The position numbers and the translations under genes are program-made. A model generated the notes under the pieces. That model had not been told where the DNA came from and made no database searches. It was given only the letters and a program-made list of their open reading frames with translations. Source: Chryseobacterium lacus (lineage in GTDB: Bacteria > Bacteroidota > Bacteroidia > Flavobacteriales > Weeksellaceae). Taken from it: 64,000 bases of DNA. This document shows positions 36,859 through 45,207 of this stretch, in pieces (position 1 is the first letter of the stretch; each line of letters opens with the position of its first letter). The DNA is taken from assembly GCF_003336205.1 (NCBI RefSeq), contig NZ_QPIE01000005.1, forward strand, positions 124,001-188,000. The letters run 5' to 3'.

Positions 36859-37581
36859 ATGATAAACAAGGGGAATATGCTTTATGAAGGAAAAGCAAAA
36901 CAAGTGTTTGAAACTGAAAACCCTGAAGAAGTGATCGTACGTTTCAAAGACGACGCAACGGCATTTAACGCACAAAAGAAAGGCCAGTTTGACCTGAAAG
37001 GCGAAATGAACAATGCTATTACCACGTTAATTTTTGAATACCTCACGGAAAAAGGAATACCAACCCATTTTATCAAACAGCTGAATGAAAGAGAGCAACT
37101 GGTAAAAAAAGTGTCTATTATTCCTTTGGAAATGGTGGTTCGCAACTATACCGCCGGAAGCATGGCACAAAGATTAGGCGTGGAAGAAGGCATTAAATCA
37201 CCAGTAACCATTTTCGATATTTGTTATAAGAAAGACGAACTCGGAGATCCGTTGATCAATGATTATCACGCGATATTTCTGGGAGCAGCAACCCGCGAAG
37301 AGCTGGATGAAATGTACAAACTGACAGGAAAAATTAACGAACTCCTGATAGAACTTTTCGGCAAAATGAATATCATACTGGTAGATTTTAAAATTGAACT
37401 TGGAAAAACATCAGACGGTAAGATAATTCTTGCCGATGAAATTTCTCCCGATACCTGCAGGCTCTGGGATAAAGATACAATGAAAAAGCTCGATAAAGAC
37501 CGTTTTCGGAGAGATCTGGGCGATGTTACAGAAGCGTACGTTGAAATCTACGAACGTTTGAAAAAAGTACTTAATAAATAA
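36859..37581 (+). CDS. purC: Phosphoribosylaminoimidazole-succinocarboxamide synthase
   Basis: The 240-residue enzyme of de novo purine synthesis joins CAIR and aspartate with ATP to [42 protein letters not shown] and [14 protein letters not shown] are the family signatures. It is followed by purF after 40 bp, forming a small purine unit. It begins 25 bp after the DUF3307 gene, so read-through from satD is possible. Confidence 0.96.
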   Translation: MINKGNMLYEGKAKQVFETENPEEVIVRFKDDATAFNAQKKGQFDLKGEMNNAITTLIFEYLTEKGIPTHFIKQLNEREQLVKKVSIIPLEMVVRNYTAGSMAQRLGVEEGIKSPVTIFDICYKKDELGDPLINDYHAIFLGAATREELDEMYKLTGKINELLIELFGKMNIILVDFKIELGKTSDGKIILADEISPDTCRLWDKDTMKKLDKDRFRRDLGDVTEAYVEIYERLKKVLNK

Positions 37582-37621
37582 TAGAGATTTGCAGCCTGAA
37601 TAAATAAGCCTGCATAAAAAA

Positions 37622-39118
37622 ATGAAAAATTCAGAACAATTACAGAAAAGTAATTATTTACAACAGTTTCAAAACCGGCCCTATGGAAGGAATCTGTTTC
37701 GGACCGAAGAAGAAGAAAATACGGATGGGCCTGAAGAAGAATGTGGAATTTTCGGATTGTATTCAGAGCATGATGTAGATACATTTTCGCTTTCCCAGTT
37801 TGGCTTATTTGCCTTGCAACACAGAGGGCAGGAAGCCTGCGGAATTTCGGTGGCTAAAAATGGAAAAATATTCAATATAAAAGATGAAGGCCTGGTGCTG
37901 GATGTTTTTAAAGATATTGAAAATCCTGAAAATTTCATGGGAAATTCAGTCATCGGACACACAAGATATACAACGGCCGGAGACAAGAAAAAATACAATT
38001 TCCAACCTTTTTTTGCGAAAAATGAATATGACCAAATTATTCTATCCATCGCACACAACGGAAATCTCACCAATGCCAAACAACTGAAAAAAGAGTTGGA
38101 AGAAGAAGGCGTTGTTTTTAAAGCTACGTCCGATTCGGAAGTCATTCTTCGTTTGATTCAGAAGAATCTGGATCTTGGATTGCGGGGTGCCATCAAAGAA
38201 ACCATGGAAAAAATTCAGGGTGCGTATTCGGTAGTAGGAATTACCCGAAATAAATTTTTTGCTTTCCGGGATTTTCATGGCATACGTCCGTTGGTTTTGG
38301 GAATGATGGATGACAAAACCTTTACTGTAGCATCCGAAAGTGCTGCACTGGACGGAATCGGGGCGAAATATGTACGCGATATTAAACCTGGCGAAATTGT
38401 TTACACCAGCGATCATGAGAAAGGGCTTCAGAGTTTTATGGTAAAAGAAAACTGCGAACTAAGAATCTGTTCCTTTGAATATATTTATTTTGCAAGGCCC
38501 GATTCACAATTGGAAAACATCAACGTATATGATATTCGTGAAAAATCAGGCGAGAAAATTTGGGAACAGGCTCCGGTAGATGCAGATATCGTCATCGGTG
38601 TTCCGGACTCCGGAGTTCCGGCAGCCATCGGTTTTTCCAGAGCATCAGGTATCCCGTTTCGTCCTGTTTTGGTGAAAAATCGCTATATCGGACGTTCATT
38701 TATTGTGCCGACACAGGAAATGCGCGAAAGAATTGTTAATCTGAAACTGAACCCAATCATTTCTGAAATTCGGGGCAAAAGAGTAGTGATTATCGATGAT
38801 TCCATCGTTCGCGGAACAACGTCTAAACGTCTTGTAAAAATTATGAAAGACGCCGGAGTGAAAGAAATTCATTTCAGAAGCGTTTCTCCGCCCATTATCG
38901 CGCCGTGTTTTTTAGGAATTGATACGCCTTCAAAGGATGATTTAATTTCCGCTAACATGACAAAGGAGGAACTTAGGAAGTATCTGGGTGTAGACAGTCT
39001 GGAGTTTCTGAGTATGGAAAATCTCAAAATTATTTTAGGCTCTTCAAACCATTGTTTTGGTTGTTTTACCGAAAAGTATCCAGTGGAAAAAGGAGAAGAT
39101 GAAGGATTATTCCAATAA
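37622..39118 (+). CDS. purF: Amidophosphoribosyltransferase, Fe-S type with long propeptide
   Basis: The 498-residue enzyme makes phosphoribosylamine from PRPP and glutamine, the first committed step of purine synthesis. The N-terminal nucleophile is Cys41 in EEECGIFGLYSEH, so about 40 residues must be removed to activate the glutaminase. Cysteines at about 283 (RICSFEYIYFARPDS), 429 (IAPCFLGID), 478 and 481 (HCFGCF) match the [4Fe-4S] ligands of the Bacillus-type enzyme. VVIIDDSIVRGTTSKR is the PRPP loop. It ends in a strong terminator. Confidence 0.96.
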   Translation: MKNSEQLQKSNYLQQFQNRPYGRNLFRTEEEENTDGPEEECGIFGLYSEHDVDTFSLSQFGLFALQHRGQEACGISVAKNGKIFNIKDEGLVLDVFKDIENPENFMGNSVIGHTRYTTAGDKKKYNFQPFFAKNEYDQIILSIAHNGNLTNAKQLKKELEEEGVVFKATSDSEVILRLIQKNLDLGLRGAIKETMEKIQGAYSVVGITRNKFFAFRDFHGIRPLVLGMMDDKTFTVASESAALDGIGAKYVRDIKPGEIVYTSDHEKGLQSFMVKENCELRICSFEYIYFARPDSQLENINVYDIREKSGEKIWEQAPVDADIVIGVPDSGVPAAIGFSRASGIPFRPVLVKNRYIGRSFIVPTQEMRERIVNLKLNPIISEIRGKRVVIIDDSIVRGTTSKRLVKIMKDAGVKEIHFRSVSPPIIAPCFLGIDTPSKDDLISANMTKEELRKYLGVDSLEFLSMENLKIILGSSNHCFGCFTEKYPVEKGEDEGLFQ

Positions 39119-39137
39119 AATATTAAGCGAAAAACAG

Positions 39138-39170
39138 ACCGGCCAGGAAAAAATCCTGGCCGGTTCTTTT
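39138..39170 (+). terminator. Terminator of purCF
   Basis: ACCGGCCAGGA and TCCTGGCCGGT form a perfect 11-bp stem with a 5-nt loop and a T-rich tail. Confidence 0.9.
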
Positions 39171-39184
39171 ATAGAGATTGTGTT

Positions 39185-39787
39185 TTAGAATTTATAAGCT
39201 AATCCTACTTGAAAAGCGTTGTTCTTAACAGAACTTCCTGTCGGACGGTCTTTCGCAATGTCTGTAAATCCTGCTACATATCTTGCCGTCAAACCAATAT
39301 TTGGGGTGAAGTAATATCCTGCACCTAATCCTAATCCGAAGTTGAAACTATTCAAATCATCTTTGTAATTTCTTGATTCATCAATTACGTTGTTGGTATC
39401 TTGATTCGTAAGCTTATTTTTAGCACTTACCAACAAACCAAATTCAGGCCCGGCTTCTAAATAAAACGACGGAGTAGCGTTGTATTGGAACATTACGGGC
39501 AATGCGATGTAATCCAGATTTCTGGTGAATGAATAATTGTTTCCTAAAACATTGGCGTTGTACTTATCCCCGTATTGGGTGTAAATAAGCTCTGGTTGTA
39601 TACTGAAATTTGCTGCTATCGGCGCATTCATAAACAAACCTGCATTAAATCCAATTTTTGATTTCTGATTTTCTAAACCTTCTTCAGATGAAAGTGATGA
39701 TACATTCATTCCGGCCTTAATTCCAAACTGCTGTGCAAATGTTAAAGAACTCATTGCGATGGCAGCTCCTAAAAATAACTTTTTCAT
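39185..39787 (-). CDS. Porin-like outer-membrane beta-barrel protein (PorT family-like)
   Basis: About 200 residues begin with a signal peptide (MKKLFLGAAIAMSSLTFAQQ). FGIKAGMNVSSLSSEEG and repeated amphipathic strands follow (FSIQPELIYTQYGDKY, YIALPVMFQYNATPSFYLEAG, GLGLGAGYYFTPNIGLTARY). It ends ...FQVGLAYKF with the terminal Phe typical of outer-membrane barrels. These small barrels are common in Bacteroidota and mostly of unknown role. The first in-frame TTG three codons upstream is not needed; the ATG at 39787 starts the signal peptide. Confidence 0.85.
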   Translation of the reverse strand: MKKLFLGAAIAMSSLTFAQQFGIKAGMNVSSLSSEEGLENQKSKIGFNAGLFMNAPIAANFSIQPELIYTQYGDKYNANVLGNNYSFTRNLDYIALPVMFQYNATPSFYLEAGPEFGLLVSAKNKLTNQDTNNVIDESRNYKDDLNSFNFGLGLGAGYYFTPNIGLTARYVAGFTDIAKDRPTGSSVKNNAFQVGLAYKF

Positions 39788-40003
39788 AATTTTCAATTTT
39801 AGTTAATCCAATTTTTAAATTTTACTGTAGTCCTGTAAAAACCTCAAGGTTCCTTTTATTCAAGACGCTTGGTAACTTTCAAATTGTTTGCCAAACCAAA
39901 ATTATAAGCGATGTTATGCTTTGTTTTAGGTATTCAAAATGCTGTTAATCAGAAAGCTAAATCGCATTAAAATAATTATGAAATGAATCCGATTTTGATA
40001 GTT

Positions 40004-41044
40004 TTAATACAGGTTTTTATAGTAATTCAAGCTTTTGAGGATAGAATTTTCTGAACATTGCTGATTAAAAATACAACTTCCGATTCCATTAATCAAACTA
40101 AAATTAAACGTAGAACCTGAGTTCTTTTTGTCCTGTTGCATCAGTCTTAACAAGTGTCCGAAATGGTTTTCTTCAATAGAAAGCTGAGGGAAATATTTTC
40201 TGATTTTTAAACTTATTGAATCTAACAGTGTTTCAGAAATAAGATTTTGCTCAAAAGAAAGGTATATTTCGCACAACATCCCTGCTGCTATGGCTTCACC
40301 GTGGGCAATGGGAGTCTCTTTCTGTAGAAAAAAACTTTCTATCGCATGTCCGACAGTATGGCCAAAATTTAATGTTTTCCGAATATTTTCTTCGTGAAAA
40401 TCCTGCTCTACAATCCTGTTTTTAATGGCGGTGGAAGCACTGATAAACGGAGTTATTCCTTCTGAAGTCAAGTTTTCAAGCGAAGTTAATTGTAACCAAT
40501 GTTCAGCATCAGCAATTAAGCCGTGTTTCAGCATTTCGGCAAATCCGCTTCTGAGTTCGCAGAAAGGTAGCGTTTTCAGAAAATCAGGATAAAGAAATAC
40601 TTTTTCTGGCATCGCAAAAGTACCGATCATATTTTTTAAAGAATGTAAATCGACCCCGGTTTTTCCGCCTACTGCAGCATCGCACATGCCTAATAATGAG
40701 GTTGGAAGATTGATAAAACGAATTCCTCTTTTGTAAGTTGAAGCCACGAAACCACCTAAATCTGTGATAACGCCGCCACCGAGATTAAAAAGCAAAGATG
40801 ATCTGTCGGCTTCGTATTCTGCGAGAATTTCCCAAAGTTGAAGCGCAGTTTCTATGGTTTTCATTTCTTCGCCTGGATCTATTTCAATAATTTCAAAAGG
40901 AAGATCGGTTTGCATATTTCCCAATAAAACAGGCAGGCAATGATGGTGCGTATTTTCATCCGTAAGAATAAAAATTTTGCTGATGTGCTGCTGTTTTAAA
41001 AACACATTGAGTTGGGAAAATTCATGGTCAAGAACAGAAATCAT
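40004..41044 (-). CDS. aroB: 3-dehydroquinate synthase
   Basis: About 346 residues convert DAHP to 3-dehydroquinate in the shikimate pathway, with NAD and a divalent metal. NLGGGVITDLGGFVASTYKRG is the NAD-binding segment, and DAAVGGKTGVDLHSLKNMIG follows. The metal ligands lie in SGFAEMLKHGLIAD, FGHTVGHAIES and AHGEAIAAGM. I chose the ATG giving MISVLDHEFSQLNVF. A second ATG nine codons upstream overlaps a TAATTTTG promoter element. Its promoter faces that of rluB across a short divergent gap. Confidence 0.94.
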   Translation of the reverse strand: MISVLDHEFSQLNVFLKQQHISKIFILTDENTHHHCLPVLLGNMQTDLPFEIIEIDPGEEMKTIETALQLWEILAEYEADRSSLLFNLGGGVITDLGGFVASTYKRGIRFINLPTSLLGMCDAAVGGKTGVDLHSLKNMIGTFAMPEKVFLYPDFLKTLPFCELRSGFAEMLKHGLIADAEHWLQLTSLENLTSEGITPFISASTAIKNRIVEQDFHEENIRKTLNFGHTVGHAIESFFLQKETPIAHGEAIAAGMLCEIYLSFEQNLISETLLDSISLKIRKYFPQLSIEENHFGHLLRLMQQDKKNSGSTFNFSLINGIGSCIFNQQCSENSILKSLNYYKNLY

Positions 41045-41058
41045 ATTGTATTTTCGTA

Positions 41059-41066
41059 CAAAATTA
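41059..41066 (-). promoter_or_regulatory. Promoter -7 element of aroB
   Basis: TAATTTTG on the minus strand overlaps the upstream possible start of aroB. This argues for the downstream ATG and gives a very short leader. Confidence 0.4.
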
Positions 41067-41113
41067 AACATTATAGTTATTGAAAATGCAGTAAGGTTCC
41101 CGTTTAAATTAAT

Positions 41114-41121
41114 TATCTTTG
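41114..41121 (+). promoter_or_regulatory. Promoter -7 element of rluB
   Basis: TATCTTTG precedes the rluB ATG by 21 bases. No clear -33 box is visible. Confidence 0.5.
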
Positions 41122-41142
41122 CACGAAATTAAATGATATAAA

Positions 41143-42153
41143 ATGAGCCGAGATAGAGATCGATCAGAAAGGCCGAAGAGACCGAGAATTAACAAAACCG
41201 GTTCAGGTGAAGCAGGATCTCGGAATAGCGAGCCGAGGCTGTTTACCAAAGGTGAAGCCAAAGAGTTTGACAGAAATTCCAATAATAAAAGGTCAGGAAA
41301 ATCCTTTGACACCAGAGATAAATACGAAAAAGGGGATTTGAAATATAACAAGAAACCCTATAAAAGACCGGAAACTCAGGAGGACAGAACCCGAAGTTTT
41401 GTTCAGAAAAGACGACTTCAGAAAATAGAAAAGGACATTCATAAGGATACCATCCGACTGAATAAATATGTCGCCAACGCCGGAATTTGCAGTAGAAGAG
41501 AGGCAGATGAACTGATCCGTCAGGGATTGGTACAGGTGAATGGAGAAGTGGTAACCGAAATGGGTTATCAGGTACAGAAAACCGATAGGGTAGTGTTTGA
41601 CGGTCAAGGAATTACACCGGAAAAACCTGTTTATGTTCTCTTGAATAAACCAAAAGGATATATTTCTACCACCAAGGATGAAAAAGCCAGAAAAACAGTA
41701 ATGGATTTGGTAGCGAATGCATCTCCGTACCGTATTTTTCCGGTTGGAAGGTTGGACAGAAGCACGACAGGCGTTATTTTGTTGACGAACGACGGGCATC
41801 TTACCAAAAAGCTGACACATCCTTCTTTTCAGATGAAGAAAATCTATCACGTTACCCTCGACAGAAAATTGGGTCAGGACGATATGAAGGCCATTGCCGA
41901 AGGAATAAGATTAGATGAAGGGATCGCAGAAGTTCACAGTATTTCTTACATAGAAGGAAAACCCAAAAACGAAATCGGCGTTGAAATTCACATCGGCTGG
42001 AACCGTGTGATAAGACGAATTTTCCAGAAATTAGGCTACGAAGTAGAAGCATTGGACAGAGTAATGTTTGCTGGGCTTACCAAGAAAAATATCAAACGCG
42101 GACACTGGAGAATCCTTACCGATCTGGAAGTGAATACGCTTAAAATGTTATAG
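41143..42153 (+). CDS. rluB: RsuA/RluB-type ribosomal RNA pseudouridine synthase
   Basis: The 336-residue protein has a basic, disordered N-terminal extension of about 100 residues rich in Arg, Lys, Asn and Ser, then an S4 RNA-binding domain (RLNKYVANAGICSRREADELI). The catalytic domain has the pseudouridylating Asp in VGRLDRSTTGVILL (D205). The C-terminal VEIHIGWNRVIRRIFQKLGYEVEAL is typical of RluB/RsuA. It isomerises a uridine in rRNA, probably of 23S, by analogy with RluB. The extension is common in Bacteroidota homologues. A terminator shared with pncA follows. Confidence 0.9.
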   Translation: MSRDRDRSERPKRPRINKTGSGEAGSRNSEPRLFTKGEAKEFDRNSNNKRSGKSFDTRDKYEKGDLKYNKKPYKRPETQEDRTRSFVQKRRLQKIEKDIHKDTIRLNKYVANAGICSRREADELIRQGLVQVNGEVVTEMGYQVQKTDRVVFDGQGITPEKPVYVLLNKPKGYISTTKDEKARKTVMDLVANASPYRIFPVGRLDRSTTGVILLTNDGHLTKKLTHPSFQMKKIYHVTLDRKLGQDDMKAIAEGIRLDEGIAEVHSISYIEGKPKNEIGVEIHIGWNRVIRRIFQKLGYEVEALDRVMFAGLTKKNIKRGHWRILTDLEVNTLKML

Positions 42154-42173
42154 AAAAACACAACATTTCAAAT

Positions 42174-42200
42174 AAAAAAAGCGGAAATTTTTCCGCTTTT
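42174..42200. terminator. Bidirectional terminator between rluB and pncA
   Basis: AAAAGCGGAA and TTCCGCTTTT form a perfect 10-bp stem around four bases, with A-runs on the left and T-runs on the right. Confidence 0.9.
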
Positions 42201-42203
42201 GTC

Positions 42204-42809
42204 TTATCCTAAAATTGTGACGCTGTTCTCAATCATCTGATAAATTGCGTCTCTTCCGTTCTCCGGTTTTGCATTCACCGCTTTGGTTCCGTTAAAGTGA
42301 AGGCAGGTAACATATCCGTTTCGGGCCGCATCAATACAGGTGTGTTTCACGCTGTATTCCATCGCGAGGCCTACAATTTCCACCAACTGAATTTCATGGA
42401 ATTTCAAGAAATCATCAAGTCCGGTTTTCATAAAATGATTGTTATCCTGAAAAGCACTGTAACTGTCAAATTCAGGATTTTTCCCTTTTTGAATAATATG
42501 AGTGGCACGATCTGCTTCCAGATCCGGGTGAAATTCTGCGCCGAAAGTATTCTGAACACAATGGTCCGGCCACATAAACTGCGGTGCTCCGTTTCGGGTG
42601 ATGGTTTCGCCCACTTTCCGTCCGTTGTTGGAGGCAAAAGCTTTATGATCTGCCGGATGCCAGTTTTGTGTCAGGACAATTTGATCATAATGATTTTCCT
42701 TCATGATGAGATTAATATAGGGAATAATTTGATTCGCTTCTGGTACGGCAAGGGCACCTCCTTCACAAAAATCATTCTGGACGTCGACAACGATGAGTGC
42801 TTTTTTCAT
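42204..42809 (-). CDS. pncA: Nicotinamidase-family protein with Ser in place of the nucleophilic Cys
   Basis: The 201-residue protein follows the PncA pattern: ALIVVDVQNDFCEGGAL (D9), metal site in QNWHPADHKAFASN, MWPDHCVQNTFG, and the lysine of IQKGKNPEFDSYSAF (K108). The nucleophile motif, normally with Cys in the Y-C-V-K position, reads GLAMEYSVKHTC, so residue 153 is Ser (codon AGC). A Cys occurs five residues later at 158. Nicotinamidase deamidates nicotinamide for NAD salvage. Activity with Ser is doubtful, and the family could also be serving another role. The gene is otherwise intact. Confidence 0.85.
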   Translation of the reverse strand: MKKALIVVDVQNDFCEGGALAVPEANQIIPYINLIMKENHYDQIVLTQNWHPADHKAFASNNGRKVGETITRNGAPQFMWPDHCVQNTFGAEFHPDLEADRATHIIQKGKNPEFDSYSAFQDNNHFMKTGLDDFLKFHEIQLVEIVGLAMEYSVKHTCIDAARNGYVTCLHFNGTKAVNAKPENGRDAIYQMIENSVTILG

Positions 42810-42942
42810 TAAAATTATTTTAAAAATCCTGTAAGATCATATCAAAACAGAATTGTAAATTTACACATTCAAAACGCAAAAACACCGCCAAAAGTTTGAA
42901 CGTGTCAAATCGTCCGATAATTAATTAATTCAAAAACAAACG

Positions 42943-43314
42943 ATGAGTTTTTTTAAAACATTATTTACTCCTTCCGCCGCTGAAGATCCTGCTGATTTCT
43001 GGAAACTGATTTCTTCCGAAACAGATGTAGAAGAGGCACTGGCAGATTCTTACGGTAATAAAGTTGTGATTTTCAAACACTCTACACGGTGTCACATCAG
43101 TAAAAGAGTGTTAAAAAATTTTGAAAAACAGGTAAAAAAAAGCGATAAAGAAGCCATCTATTATTTTCTTGATCTGCTGAGTTACCGCTCAATTTCTGAT
43201 GCTATTGCAGAGCGGCTGGAAGTGCAGCACCAAAGTCCGCAAATGATTGTGGTGGAAAACGGCATTGCAGTTCGGAATGCTTCACATCAAAATATTTCCC
43301 TAGATATCCTTTGA
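42943..43314 (+). CDS. ytxJ: Bacillithiol-system redox protein YtxJ
   Basis: The 123-residue thioredoxin-like protein has a single active-site Cys (C50) in VVIFKHSTRCHISKRVL, matching the YtxJ family (monothiol bacilliredoxin-like). Its presence fits bacillithiol as the low-molecular-weight thiol, known in Flavobacteriia. SPQMIVVENGIAVRNASH is the conserved C-terminal beta hairpin. The tRNA-Ala promoter overlaps its last codons. Confidence 0.88.
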   Translation: MSFFKTLFTPSAAEDPADFWKLISSETDVEEALADSYGNKVVIFKHSTRCHISKRVLKNFEKQVKKSDKEAIYYFLDLLSYRSISDAIAERLEVQHQSPQMIVVENGIAVRNASHQNISLDIL

Positions 43315-43339
43315 TATGTAGAAAATATTTCTATTTTTG
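43310..43339 (+). promoter_or_regulatory. Promoter of tRNA-Ala
   Basis: TTTG at 43310-43313, 18 bases and TATTTTTG at 43332-43339 match the Bacteroidota consensus. The -33 box lies at the stop codon of ytxJ. Confidence 0.65.
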
Positions 43340-43350
43340 CAAAACTTTTT

Positions 43351-43424
43351 GGGGGATTGGCGCAGTTGGCTAGCGCGTTTGACTGGCAGTCAAAAGGTCA
43401 CGGGTTCGAATCCCGTATTCTCCA
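43351..43424 (+). tRNA. tRNA-Ala, anticodon GGC
   Basis: A complete cloverleaf can be drawn: acceptor GGGGGAT/ATTCTCC, D-stem GCGC/GCGC, anticodon stem TTTGA/TCAAA with loop CTGGCAG, and T-arm ACGGG-TTCGAAT-CCCGT. The anticodon GGC (43385-43387) reads GCC/GCU Ala codons. The G3-U70 pair, the alanine identity element, is present, with discriminator A73. CCA is not encoded. A hairpin terminator follows. Confidence 0.93.
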
Positions 43425-43430
43425 CGTAAA

Positions 43431-43457
43431 CCATTTGCATCTGCAAGTGGTTTTTTT
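43431..43457 (+). terminator. Terminator of tRNA-Ala
   Basis: CCATTTGCA and TGCAAGTGG pair with one G-U, followed by seven T residues. Confidence 0.8.
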
Positions 43458-43501
43458 ATTTCCACTTCTTAAATTATTTGTACCTTTCTTAAAATTTCAA
43501 A

Positions 43502-43729
43502 ATGCAGATCCTCCTCAAAACCTTATATTTATACGAAGTTCAGCTTGCACAAACCAAACTGGAATCGCGCGGAATTCCTTCTTATATCCGCAACGAATTT
43601 GTGAATAATGTTGCCGTAATGCCCGTTGCTGAAAATTACATCCTCGCAGTAAACGAACTGGATTATGAAAAAGCATTATCCATTTTACAGGAAGCTGAAG
43701 AATATCAACAACCGGATGATGAGGAGTGA
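43502..43729 (+). CDS. DUF2007-family small protein
   Basis: The 75-residue protein reads [20 protein letters not shown] then [20 protein letters not shown] and ends in an acidic tail. This is the DUF2007 pattern, a small alpha/beta domain proposed to be a signalling or PII-like module of unknown role. Its stop overlaps the extended frame of menB. It precedes menB by 53 bases and is probably in the same transcript. Confidence 0.75.
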   Translation: MQILLKTLYLYEVQLAQTKLESRGIPSYIRNEFVNNVAVMPVAENYILAVNELDYEKALSILQEAEEYQQPDDEE

Positions 43730-43782
43730 AAATCCTTGTTTCCCGCCTCATTTTTTCCTATTTTTACCGAAAATTTGACGCT

Positions 43783-44619
43783 ATGACAGACTGGAAAACA
43801 GTTGGGAATTACGAAGATATTACCTATAAAAAATCTAACGGTGTTGCCCGGATTGCCATCAACAGGCCGGAACTTCGCAACGCATTTCGTCCGAAAACAA
43901 CTTCCGAATTGTACGATGCTTTTTACGACGCTTCTGAAGATTCCTCTATCGGTGTAGTATTGCTCACCGGCGAAGGGCCAAGTCCTAAGGATGGCGGACA
44001 TGCTTTTTGTAGCGGAGGCGATCAGAAAGCACGTGGACATCAGGGATATGTGGGAGAAGACGGCCGGCATCGATTGAATATTCTGGAAGTTCAGCGGTTG
44101 ATCCGTTTTATGCCAAAAGTGGTAATTGCGGTGGTCAACGGTTGGGCAGTTGGCGGCGGACATTCACTTCACGTTGTTTGCGATCTGACTCTGGCCAGCG
44201 AAGAACATGCGATTTTCAAACAGACAGATGCCGATGTGACCAGCTTTGACGGTGGTTACGGTTCTGCGTATCTTGCTAAAATGGTGGGACAGAAGAAAGC
44301 CCGAGAAATTTTCTTTTTGGGGAGAAATTATTCCGCAAAGGAAGCTTTCGAAATGGGAATGGTGAACGAAGTAGTTCCGCATGCAGAACTGGAAAAAACC
44401 GCCTATCAATGGGCACAGGAAATTTTGGCAAAATCACCAACTTCTATTAGAATGCTGAAGTTTGCCATGAATTTGACGGATGACGGAATGGTTGGGCAGC
44501 AAGTTTTTGCCGGCGAAGCGACGCGTTTAGCCTATATGACTGAGGAAGCAAAAGAAGGCAGAAATGCATTTTTAGAAAAAAGAAAACCGGATTTTGGAGA
44601 GAACAACTGGATTTCTTAA
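43783..44619 (+). CDS. menB: 1,4-dihydroxy-2-naphthoyl-CoA synthase
   Basis: The 278-residue crotonase-fold enzyme closes the naphthoate ring in menaquinone synthesis. [21 protein letters not shown]-like start, [12 protein letters not shown] (oxyanion-hole region), [17 protein letters not shown] and [14 protein letters not shown] are present. The C-terminal [13 protein letters not shown] is typical. I chose the ATG giving [13 protein letters not shown]; an in-frame upstream ATG overlaps the DUF2007 stop. It heads menB-PH-PH-menA, so two menaquinone genes flank two membrane PH proteins. Confidence 0.95.
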   Translation: MTDWKTVGNYEDITYKKSNGVARIAINRPELRNAFRPKTTSELYDAFYDASEDSSIGVVLLTGEGPSPKDGGHAFCSGGDQKARGHQGYVGEDGRHRLNILEVQRLIRFMPKVVIAVVNGWAVGGGHSLHVVCDLTLASEEHAIFKQTDADVTSFDGGYGSAYLAKMVGQKKAREIFFLGRNYSAKEAFEMGMVNEVVPHAELEKTAYQWAQEILAKSPTSIRMLKFAMNLTDDGMVGQQVFAGEATRLAYMTEEAKEGRNAFLEKRKPDFGENNWIS

Positions 44620-44649
44620 TTTTTCAACCACTGTTTCTAAAAAAAATAA

Positions 44650-45207
44650 ATGTCTGATTTTCAAAATGAGCCGATAGCTTTGTCGCAACTTCCCGATTTC
44701 GAGGAAGTAAATCTGGAGCCTGTCTCTAAAAAATATCTGAAAGTATTGATTTTCAATGCTTTTATTTTTTCAATGGTGCTCATCGTTTCATATTTTGTTT
44801 CGTTATTTTTCTTTTACGAATTACTCGGAAATGTGATGATTTATATTGGAATCATTATTCTTTCTTTGATCATTCTGAACATTATCTGGACAGTCTTTGA
44901 ATTTATAAACCGAAAATTTGCACTTCGCGAAAAGGATTTGATTTATAAAAGAGGGCTCCTTCGCCACACCACTTCCATTGTTCCTTTTAACAGAATTCAG
45001 CATGTCACGGTTTTTGAAGGTTGGTATTCCCGAAAATTAGGCTTGAAATCGGTGGCGGTTTATACTGCAGGCGGAACATGGGCGATGATGAAAATTGCAG
45101 GATTGCCAAAAGAAACCGCCGATAAAATAAATCAATTGATACTGAAGAAAATTGATGAAGAAGAAAGAGAAAATCTGAAAAATATAACAGAGCCTGAACA
45201 TGATTAA
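44650..45207 (+). CDS. Bacterial PH-domain membrane protein (YdbS-like)
   Basis: The 185-residue protein has two transmembrane helices (residues about 30-80), followed by a bPH2-type domain containing FALREKDLIYKRGLLRHTTSIVPFNRIQHVT and LKSVAVYTAGG. It matches the YdbS half of the YdbS/YdbT pair, whose function is unknown but linked to membrane stress in Bacillus. It overlaps the next gene by 8 bases, so the two are translationally coupled. Confidence 0.85.
   Translation: MSDFQNEPIALSQLPDFEEVNLEPVSKKYLKVLIFNAFIFSMVLIVSYFVSLFFFYELLGNVMIYIGIIILSLIILNIIWTVFEFINRKFALREKDLIYKRGLLRHTTSIVPFNRIQHVTVFEGWYSRKLGLKSVAVYTAGGTWAMMKIAGLPKETADKINQLILKKIDEEERENLKNITEPEHD

Noticed and set aside
42297-42812. 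171-codon plus-strand frame over pncA
   Set aside because: It is antisense to a gene with a clear family pattern, and no motif is seen in it.
43357-43608. 83-codon frame beginning inside the tRNA-Ala gene
   Set aside because: It starts within the tRNA and crosses its terminator. The DUF2007 protein in another frame is the real gene.
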